This document shows, piece by piece, positions 56,965 through 64,000 of a stretch of 64,000 bases of DNA. Each line of letters begins with the position of its first letter. Position 1 is the stretch's first letter. The notes under the pieces were generated by a model, which worked only from the letters and a program-made list of their open reading frames with translations, ran no database searches and had not been told where the DNA came from. Position numbers and translations under genes: made by a program. Origin of the DNA: Candidatus Saccharimonadota bacterium (GTDB lineage: Bacteria > Patescibacteriota > Saccharimonadia > Saccharimonadales > UBA4665); assembly GCA_025928155.1 (NCBI GenBank), contig JAICKC010000002.1, positions 24,873 to 88,872 on the forward strand, given 5' to 3'.

Positions 56965-57567
56965 ATGGACAAAACAAGAACCGAAACTTTCTCTGATGGG
57001 GTTTTTGCGATAGCGGCTACGCTGCTGGTGCTAGGCTTTCATTACCCGACCACCGATGGTCATTTAGGGCGTTTTATACTCAATCTTTGGCCTTCACTGT
57101 TTGCGTACTTCGTGAGTTTTCTACTAGTCGGTCTCATTTGGGCCAATCACCACTCCATGTTTGTTCATTTTCAGCGCGTTGATCGTACACTCCTGCTCCT
57201 CAATACGCTTTTGCTGGCTAGTGTCGCATTCCTGCCTTTTCCTACCGAGTTGGTGGCGCATGCGCTTGATGCCGGACAGGATTTGAAGCCGGCGGCGCTC
57301 CTATACGGGCTGACCCTTACCGTAGGAGGCATTTTTTTCAATGCCGTCTGGAACTACGCGGCAAACTACAAAAAACTACTAAAAGCAGACTTATCGAAGA
57401 AGTTTATCCGCCAGACAACTCGTCGTTTTTTATTGGGGCCGCTCTTCTATGGTATGGCCACGATTATATCGCTCATCGCCCCTTTGATATCGCTTGTCGG
57501 TTACATGGTACTTATAATTTTCTATTGGTTGCCACCAAAGGATGAAAACAAAGCCCTCAGTGTCTAG
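56965..57567 (+). CDS. TMEM175/DUF1211-family membrane protein
   Basis: RTETFSDGVFAIAATLLVL. Confidence 0.85.
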   Translation: MDKTRTETFSDGVFAIAATLLVLGFHYPTTDGHLGRFILNLWPSLFAYFVSFLLVGLIWANHHSMFVHFQRVDRTLLLLNTLLLASVAFLPFPTELVAHALDAGQDLKPAALLYGLTLTVGGIFFNAVWNYAANYKKLLKADLSKKFIRQTTRRFLLGPLFYGMATIISLIAPLISLVGYMVLIIFYWLPPKDENKALSV

Positions 57568-57573
57568 GCTTAT

Positions 57574-58029
57574 TTAGGTCGTCGTCCTTTCCAAATCCTT
57601 ATTGCCGTCTATAAATTTGACGTTGTAGATGAAGGAATTAATTTTCCACGTGCCAGACCTTTTCACGAGCTCGAATGCGTAGCTGCCGACGAATGTCCGG
57701 GTATTTTTGCCGGACTTATTGGGTAAATAGTGGTACGCCGTGCCATAGCAGTTAACCGTGGCCTTTTCTCCCTTTATAACCACCTGGATATTGCCGATTT
57801 GGTGGTGTATTGCTTGCAATGGCTTCAGGCCTTCGTCCCAGCTAGCGGTTATATCGCTTGGGGATATGTGGGACGGTTCGCCGCCAGTCAGGGAGGTTTG
57901 ATCAAAGTAGACGCTCTCGGTAAAGCATGCCTGTGCCCGTGACCAGTCCTCTAGGTCGGTTGCGACAAACAACTCCGTTACGGCATCAACCAGTCGACTT
58001 TTCTCCCTAAGATACTCGAGATCATCCAT
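57574..58029 (-). CDS. SnoaL/NTF2-like protein
   Basis: YLREKSRLVDAVTELFVATDLEDW...RTFVGSYAFELVKRSGTWKI. Confidence 0.75.
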   Translation of the reverse strand: MDDLEYLREKSRLVDAVTELFVATDLEDWSRAQACFTESVYFDQTSLTGGEPSHISPSDITASWDEGLKPLQAIHHQIGNIQVVIKGEKATVNCYGTAYHYLPNKSGKNTRTFVGSYAFELVKRSGTWKINSFIYNVKFIDGNKDLERTTT

Positions 58030-58238
58030 AGGTATATCTATCCTTTCGCTTTTATATTGAAACTATCTTCTGTGACTTCTCATCTAGGCTACAGGTCTTC
58101 GGAAGAGGCGTCTGTTAAAAATTTACTTTGCCGGCTTTAGTGTCTCAAAAGCGCCACTCGTGGCTCAATATATTTCAGCTCACCGAAGAGGGTTCCGGCC
58201 TGAGTAGTCGTTAGTTTCACCACTGATAGTAGCAAAAG

Positions 58239-58278
58239 TAAGAAACTCCAGAATTTATTATCTTGGAGTCTTTCTTTT
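58239..58278. terminator. Terminator-like hairpin
   Basis: AGAAACTCCA...TGGAGTCTTTCTTTT. Confidence 0.5.
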
Positions 58279-58399
58279 GGATGGCCTCTGTAAAACGAAG
58301 CCTCAGCCTCTTGGTATCATTGATAGGTATTACATTTACCATCTATATACTATAATGCTCATAGTTTATGACGAGGTGTGTTAACAGCTATTTTAAGAA

Positions 58400-60316
58400 A
58401 TGACGGCCGTTTCAGATAATTTTCAGAGAGCGAACGGGGCGCTGGGAGCCAACTGGACCAATTGGTCGTGGTCGGGTGCGGTTGGGCCGCAAATTAGTTC
58501 CAATACGGCTACCGGCGGTGGCGGTGGCGGTACTACCAGCGGTGCTTTCTGGTCTGCGAATACCTTTGCAAATAACCAGTTTTCACAAGTCACCTTTGGA
58601 GCAGTACCGGCTGGAAGCGACTGGGCCGGGGTCACCGTGCGCCAAGCTGGTAATGGTGGCAGTGGCTATTTGGGGCTGTGGTTCGCCAATAATGGCAGCT
58701 CGTTATTCATGCTATTTGCCGAAAATGGTACGAGCAGCCCGCCTTCGCTCAGCAGTGTCAGCGGATCAATGTCCGCAGGTGATACGCTGGCGATCAGCGC
58801 CAACGGCACGACAATAAACCTGTATCACAACGGCCTGCTTGTGCTCTCTGCTACCGACAGCACGTATAGCTCGGGAAAACCTGGGGTGGCGTTCTATGCG
58901 GCTGCCGGCGCGCAGACGAGCGCCGTGACCTTATGGCAGGGCAACGACACCTTGGCAGTCGCTACGAGCAGCCTTCCAAATGGCACCGTCGGGACAGCAT
59001 ATAGTCAGACGCTCGCCTCGAGCGGCGGCACTGCTCCGTATACCTGGACAGTGAGCTCCGGCAGCTTGCCTGCGGGGCTTAGCCTATCCAGCGGCGGCGT
59101 CATTTCGGGCACACCGACGACCGGGGGCTCTAGTTCATTCACCGTGCAAGTAACGGACACAAACAGCAATACGGCAACCGGCAACCTTAGCATAACCATT
59201 ACGGCCAGTCCGCTCGCCATTGTCACCGCAAGCATGGCGAACGTCGCGCAAAACGTAGTTGTGAAGCGCTGGCTGCTTGCCTCTGGAGGCAGTTTGCCGT
59301 ACACCTGGACGATAGACTCCGGCAGCTTGCCGGCAGGCCTAGCGCTTGCCACCGACGGTACGGTCTCCGGCACACCGACTGCCACTGGGGCTTCCTCAGT
59401 AACCGTCCGGGTCACTGATGCCTCCTCCGCTACGACTACCGCTAGCCTGTCGATTACATCCGTTAGCGCGCCGTTCTCTCCTTCCAGCCCGACAACCGAT
59501 GGCAATGGCGTCATAACCTGGCAGATTAACAGCACGCTCAACGGCAATGATGCCGAGTCCATCCGGGTGCTACAACCGACGAGCCCAAGCTCCAGCTACC
59601 CACCCGCATTTCTATTCACGCTGCCGGTCAACAGCGGCACCGATGACACCACGTATGGCAACGGCCTCGACACAGTGCGCACACTGGGCTTGCATAACAC
59701 CTACAACTTGACCGTGGTCGAACCGAGTACCGGCGGCTACTGGCTGGCCGATAACCCGACTAACACACACATCATTCAGGAGACTTACCTACTCCAGCTG
59801 GCTGCTTGGGCGCGTACTACCTACGGCACAACTAACGAGCGCATTTACCTCATCGGCTTCTCGAGAACTGGCATCGGTGGCCAGAGTCTATTTTTTCACC
59901 ATCCGGACATCTACGCTGCGGTAGCCAGCTGGGACTTTCCAGCCGTTATGAGTACGTATGACGGCACCGACATCGACGGCATCACGGGCGGCAACCCAGC
60001 CGGCACGTACGGCACTCAGGATAACTTTGCGGCTAACTACCAGCTATCCGCCAGTAACCTTGCCAAGTGGTCGGCCGGGCAAAATTTTGGCAGTGTGAAC
60101 CGTATCTGGATCGGCGGCTACGTCGCTTTCCAAGATGATGTCACCGCGTACGACCCGGTGCTGACAACAGCAGGAATCTTACATACCAAGGCGTTGGTAT
60201 CAGCCTCTGTACACAACTGGGCGCCGACACCTGGCTGGGTCGCTCCCGCGCTGGCGGCCATTGTTACTCCCCTGCCTCCGACCACCTCCAGCCTTCTGAT
60301 GGTCGGCTTTCCGTAA
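58400..60316 (+). CDS. Large Ig-like (putative Ig/He_PIG) repeat protein with C-terminal hydrolase/esterase-like domain
   Basis: Two SGGTAPYTWTVSSGSLPAGLSLSSGGVISGTPT-type repeats; LIGFSRTGIGGQSLFFHHPDIYAAVASWDF. Confidence 0.8.
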   Translation: MTAVSDNFQRANGALGANWTNWSWSGAVGPQISSNTATGGGGGGTTSGAFWSANTFANNQFSQVTFGAVPAGSDWAGVTVRQAGNGGSGYLGLWFANNGSSLFMLFAENGTSSPPSLSSVSGSMSAGDTLAISANGTTINLYHNGLLVLSATDSTYSSGKPGVAFYAAAGAQTSAVTLWQGNDTLAVATSSLPNGTVGTAYSQTLASSGGTAPYTWTVSSGSLPAGLSLSSGGVISGTPTTGGSSSFTVQVTDTNSNTATGNLSITITASPLAIVTASMANVAQNVVVKRWLLASGGSLPYTWTIDSGSLPAGLALATDGTVSGTPTATGASSVTVRVTDASSATTTASLSITSVSAPFSPSSPTTDGNGVITWQINSTLNGNDAESIRVLQPTSPSSSYPPAFLFTLPVNSGTDDTTYGNGLDTVRTLGLHNTYNLTVVEPSTGGYWLADNPTNTHIIQETYLLQLAAWARTTYGTTNERIYLIGFSRTGIGGQSLFFHHPDIYAAVASWDFPAVMSTYDGTDIDGITGGNPAGTYGTQDNFAANYQLSASNLAKWSAGQNFGSVNRIWIGGYVAFQDDVTAYDPVLTTAGILHTKALVSASVHNWAPTPGWVAPALAAIVTPLPPTTSSLLMVGFP

Positions 60317-60426
60317 CTCTAATACCAGTATTAGCCACTGACAGCCCCCGGGGTGGATGGATGAACATCCAAGCACTGCAGAATATTGTTTACTAATTGT
60401 GATGAGAGTCCGATAGAATAAACAGT

Positions 60427-60960
60427 ATGGACGAGCTACAAAGTATTATTGGCGACTATCGGGCCTTTCTCAAACAGATACTACAAGAAATAACAGACGC
60501 AGGCTTTGACCTGGCCGACTTTGTGCAGATGGATCATATGTGCTACCGAGTGCCTTCACTGGAGCGCTATGAGCTGAAAAAGCGGGAACTAGCAGCGTGT
60601 GGTACGCTGCTCGGCGAAGCGCAAGTTAACGGCCGGCCGATCGCAACGTTCCGTCTGCATAAGCCAGTGCACTTCGAGGGCTGGCGCATAGATACAGTGG
60701 AACTACCTGCGCCCAAAGATGGCGTCAAGACAAAAGAAGGACTCGAGCACGTCGAGATGGTGCTATACGACGACATGGAAGTGTTCCTGCAGAAATATTC
60801 TGACAAATCTTTTGAGCTGCAAGCCGCAGACCGGAGCATTAACCCGGAGATTGTCTTCCGGCTGCCGACCTACACGGTAAAATTCCACCTGCTCAACCTC
60901 CCAACCGTCGTATATTTGGAGAGAAAGTTGGGCATAATGGAGGTTCGGACCGGGCAATAA
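60427..60960 (+). CDS. YecM-like VOC-fold protein
   Basis: DFVQMDHMCYRVPSLERYELKKREL...HVEMVLYDDME. Confidence 0.7.
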   Translation: MDELQSIIGDYRAFLKQILQEITDAGFDLADFVQMDHMCYRVPSLERYELKKRELAACGTLLGEAQVNGRPIATFRLHKPVHFEGWRIDTVELPAPKDGVKTKEGLEHVEMVLYDDMEVFLQKYSDKSFELQAADRSINPEIVFRLPTYTVKFHLLNLPTVVYLERKLGIMEVRTGQ

Positions 60961-60974
60961 GTCTGGCAGCAACT

Positions 60975-61469
60975 ATGACAAGCGCGTTATTACCGTTGGT
61001 CCAAAAATCGTTGGATGCCCGTGCCATTATCTATAAAGTTTTTGAATGCGATCCTGATCTCGCTGATACTGCCGTATTTTGTGAAAAATACGGGTTCGAC
61101 CTCGACCACTCCGCCAACGCAATCCTGGTGGCGGGCAAGTCAGACCCGGTGCGATACGCATGCTGCGTGATACTGGCGACAACAAAGCTAGATGTGAACA
61201 AGAAGGTCTGCCAGCTACTGGGGGTACGGAAAGCATCATTCGCCCCTCACGAAGCAGCAATCAAGTTCTCGCAGATGGAATATGGCGGTGTCACGGCTTT
61301 CGGCCTGCCCGACGACATTCCGATCTATGTCGATGCGAGCGTAATGGAGCACGAGGAGGTTGTGATGGGCGGTGGGAACCGGTCTTCGAAAGTTTTGATC
61401 GACCCTAGTGAGCTGAAAAAACTACCAGCCGTACAGATCATCGAAGGCCTCGCGAAGGCAAAAAATTAG
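60975..61469 (+). CDS. YbaK/EbsC aminoacyl-tRNA deacylase-like protein
   Basis: AILVAGKSDPVRYACCVILATTKLDVNKKVCQLLG; GGVTAFGLPDDIPIYVDASV. Confidence 0.8.
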   Translation: MTSALLPLVQKSLDARAIIYKVFECDPDLADTAVFCEKYGFDLDHSANAILVAGKSDPVRYACCVILATTKLDVNKKVCQLLGVRKASFAPHEAAIKFSQMEYGGVTAFGLPDDIPIYVDASVMEHEEVVMGGGNRSSKVLIDPSELKKLPAVQIIEGLAKAKN

Positions 61470-61479
61470 CCTTACGCCA

Positions 61480-62383
61480 TTACGGTAGATGGTTGCCGCC
61501 GGTGACGCCCAGCACTTCGGCGGTAACGTAACTTGACTCCTGAGATGCAAAAAAGACGTATGCTGGCGCGACCTCTGCCGGTTGCCCCGGCCGGCCGAGG
61601 GGGGTTTGCTCGCCAAACTTCGGAATGGCTTCCGCCGGCTGGCCGTGGCTCGGCTGCAGCGGTGTCCAGACCGGCCCAGGCGCTACCGCGTTCACGCGGA
61701 TGCCCTTCTCGGCCACTTGTTTGGCAAGCGCTTTGGTAAATGCTACGATGGCAGCCTTGGTTGAAGCGTAGTCAAGGAGCTGCGGCGACGGCTGGTACGA
61801 CTGAATGGATGCCGTATTAATTAATAATACTGGCACCCTTGGGCATGTACGGCAGCGCGTATTTACAGAGCCAAAACATGGCGTACACATTTATCGCAAA
61901 GGTTCGCTCAAACTGGCCGGTGGAAAGTTCAGCAATATCAGTCGCTGCAATCTGCTTGCCGGCAATGTTCGCCAGAATGTCTAAACCACCTAACGTTTCC
62001 GCGCCTTCGGTGGCCAGTTTCTCGCAAAAAGCCTCGTTGGAAATATCCCCCGGCATAGCTACTGCTTGACGGCCCTCTTTTTCAATGAAGTACACGGCTT
62101 CCTGAGCGTCCGCTTCCTCCTCGGGTAAATATGACAGTATGACGTCCGCCCCTTCGCGGGCAAAGGCAATGGCCGTTGCTCGGCCGATGCCCGAATCCGC
62201 GCCCGTCACGAGAGCCTTGCGGCCGGCTAACCGGCCGCTGCCCTTATATGACTGCTCGCCGTGATCGGGCGCTGGCTGCATAGCCTGTGCCAATCCCGGC
62301 TCGGCCTGAGTCTGCTTGAGGAACGGCGGCCGCAGATATTGCGTCTTTGGATCTTGCATGGCGAGTTGATTATTCCGTACCAT
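61480..62383 (-). pseudogene. SDR oxidoreductase split by a frameshift
   Basis: 61817..62383 ends GASIIN*; homologous continuation [24 protein letters not shown]... in another frame; extra TTAA at ATTATTAATTAATACGG. Confidence 0.8.
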
Positions 62384-62408
62384 AAGCTTCTACCTTATAC
62401 CCTCTCTC

Positions 62409-62681
62409 CTACACCCCCACGTGGTGGCGTGACCGATTCTGTACGGCGTTCAGAATAGCAACCAGAATGAGCGATCCAACGAATGACCAGAATAGGCCGA
62501 CCCATGAGAACGCTAGATACGCCTGGTCACCCATGCCAAGCATCCGCGACAGCAAACCACCAATAATCGAGCCGATGACGCCAATAACGATACTGGCGAC
62601 AATGCCTTCGTTCCGGCCAGCGGTTTTAGCCGCGAGCCAACCAACAATACCACCGATGATAAGTGAAATAATTATGCTCAT
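62409..62681 (-). CDS. GlsB/YeaQ/YmgE family membrane protein
   Basis: MSIIISLIIGGIVGWLAAKTAGRNEGIVASIVIGVIGSIIGGLL. Confidence 0.85.
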   Translation of the reverse strand: MSIIISLIIGGIVGWLAAKTAGRNEGIVASIVIGVIGSIIGGLLSRMLGMGDQAYLAFSWVGLFWSFVGSLILVAILNAVQNRSRHHVGV

Positions 62682-62700
62682 ACAATATATCCTCCTTTGA

Positions 62701-62961
62701 CTAACAGGCGCTTGGCGCGCCCTGTGTCTGGATAACTTTAACGAGTGCCTGATCGCTCCAGGCACATTTCTTGAAACACGGGAATGGTTCGCTTTGCGTG
62801 GCAGCAGCAGCAATCATGGAGCTGCCGTTTTCACCGGCACTATGCCCGCTACTGAACTGGCCACCGAACGATCCGCCCAAGCGGGCAAGTGCAGTAGCCG
62901 GCAGGGTTATCGCCACTTCTTCATCCGAAACTGCTGAGGTTGTGTTGATATTCGTTGTCAT
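62701..62961 (-). CDS. Small hypothetical protein
   Basis: 86 aa, AAGGAGAAG SD. Confidence 0.5.
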   Translation of the reverse strand: MTTNINTTSAVSDEEVAITLPATALARLGGSFGGQFSSGHSAGENGSSMIAAAATQSEPFPCFKKCAWSDQALVKVIQTQGAPSAC

Positions 62962-63034
62962 AGTGGCTTCTCCTTATTCTTGGGGTGGGCAGAGCTGTAA
63001 TACCCTGCCCACGTTTTAGCGCGCAGTCCGCCGA

Positions 63035-63226
63035 TTAGTCGTTCTGGTGGCTGTGCTGGCCGCCAAGGCGCTTTGCCGCAGTCGGTTGCGCTTTGGCGCC
63101 CTTCTTGCCAAGCTTGGACATATCCTGCTTCTTGCTGCTGGCTTCACCGCCCATACGAGCGATGTCGCGCTGTTTGTCGTCGTCCATGGCTGCAAAACCA
63201 CGGTTGCTAGTGTTGTTATCTGCCAT
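63035..63226 (-). CDS. Con-10/KGG-like small stress protein
   Basis: RGFAAMDDDKQRDIARMGGEASSKKQDMSKLGKKGAKA. Confidence 0.7.
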   Translation of the reverse strand: MADNNTSNRGFAAMDDDKQRDIARMGGEASSKKQDMSKLGKKGAKAQPTAAKRLGGQHSHQND

Positions 63227-63360
63227 AATGACCTCCTTTGCCTTACGTTGGCACTCTCTACTGTAAATGTTCAGGAAGCTGGCCGCTGTAAGAGTGCTCG
63301 TACGGCCAGTTCAAGATGTTTGGCAGCGGCGGCAAAAATATCTTACAAACACCGCCGTTA

Positions 63361-63906
63361 TTACCGCCTTAGCTGCGGGCTAAACCATCCCTCGATTGCC
63401 TCGATAAATGCGGGTATGTCATCTGGCTGACGGCTGGTAATAAGATGGCTGTCTATGACGACTGGCTGGTCAATCCATTCAGCGCCAGCGTTGCGAATGT
63501 CGTCCTGCAAGGTGTAGTAGCTGGTGAGCCTACGGCCTTCTACGAGGTCAGCCGACACCAGTAGCCAAGGCGCATGGCAAATGGCAGCAATGAGTTTGCC
63601 GTCGTCAGTAAATCGGTTGACCCAATCGCGCGCCCGCTTGTTCATACGTACATGGTCGGCATTCACAACGCCGCCCGGCAAAACAAGCGCGTCATACTCA
63701 TCGAAGTTAGCATCGGCAACCAACATATCGGCGATAAACTTGTCGCCCGCTTGAGTATGCTGCAGGGCCTGCAGATTTTTCTTATCAGTCGCCACCACCG
63801 TTACTGCCGCACCGCCCTCTTTGAGCCGCTTCAGAGGCTGCTCGAACTCGGCTTGTTCAAAGTAGTCGTCGACGAGTAGGGCGATCTTTTGTCTAGCTAT
63901 GCTCAT
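63361..63906 (-). CDS. DJ-1/PfpI family protein
   Basis: YDALVLPGGVVNADHVR...KLIAAICHAPWLLV. Confidence 0.9.
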   Translation of the reverse strand: MSIARQKIALLVDDYFEQAEFEQPLKRLKEGGAAVTVVATDKKNLQALQHTQAGDKFIADMLVADANFDEYDALVLPGGVVNADHVRMNKRARDWVNRFTDDGKLIAAICHAPWLLVSADLVEGRRLTSYYTLQDDIRNAGAEWIDQPVVIDSHLITSRQPDDIPAFIEAIEGWFSPQLRR

Positions 63907-64000
63907 GGGGCATCCTCCTTTTTCGGGAGTATTTATTATAGACCGACTCTTTCGATTCTGCTGTAAGGATTTAAGAGGTTATCGTGTAAATAATCTCCGC

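Noticed and set aside
62701-62961. RiPP precursor interpretation of the 86-aa protein ending QTQGAPSAC
   Set aside because: No modification enzyme nearby and no clear leader/core pattern.
1-64000. CRISPR arrays, rRNA operons, transposase/IS elements, prophage structural genes
   Set aside because: No regularly spaced direct repeats, rRNA signatures, transposase motifs or phage structural proteins were seen.

Overview
The window looks like a chromosomal segment of a Patescibacteria/CPR organism, probably Candidatus Saccharibacteria (inferred from gene content and order, not proven). The core genes are compact: ino1, alaS, trmD, khpA-like KH protein, rpsP, rnc, nusB, rpmF, leuS, ddl, murF-like, rsmA, pcrA/uvrD, tpiA, pgk, pyk, tRNA-Ala(GGC), tRNA-Glu(TTC) and tmRNA. 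Between them lie accessory segments that fit poorly with standard annotation. (i) At about 0.9-6.3 kb and 8.4-10.1 kb, on both sides of alaS, there are many tiny, very basic proteins. Most have strong Shine-Dalgarno sites and several are below usual ORF cut-offs. They include at least two recognisable paralogous families: a 'CxWH...CxxC' mini zinc-ribbon family with 3 members, and a 'GxxSPQA' family with 3 clear members. The genes are separated by long stem-loops of about 40-75 bp. One stem-loop is present in three near-identical copies whose differences preserve an internal helix. (ii) At 34.4-38.8 kb a complete tmRNA gene (minus strand) is followed by a head-to-tail series of small cargo segments. 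Each boundary carries a terminator-like hairpin and the tmRNA 3'-end sequence GGTGGAGC or TGGAGC. Three boundaries also carry a homologous ~43-codon coding remnant, and one carries a second tmRNA 3' half. This looks like serial cassette accretion at the tmRNA 3' end. (iii) Two isolated single-gene modules (12.7-13.4 and 22.6-23.6 kb) share a promoter-leader-hairpin-gene-hairpin layout. Other notable content: Ni-SOD with its peptidase, a squalene/phytoene-synthase-like protein, an AlaRS without a C-Ala domain, a predicted PGP synthase-phosphatase fusion, a two-component/ABC export operon, a frameshifted SDR and a HAD gene remnant. No CRISPR array, rRNA or recognisable transposase was found.
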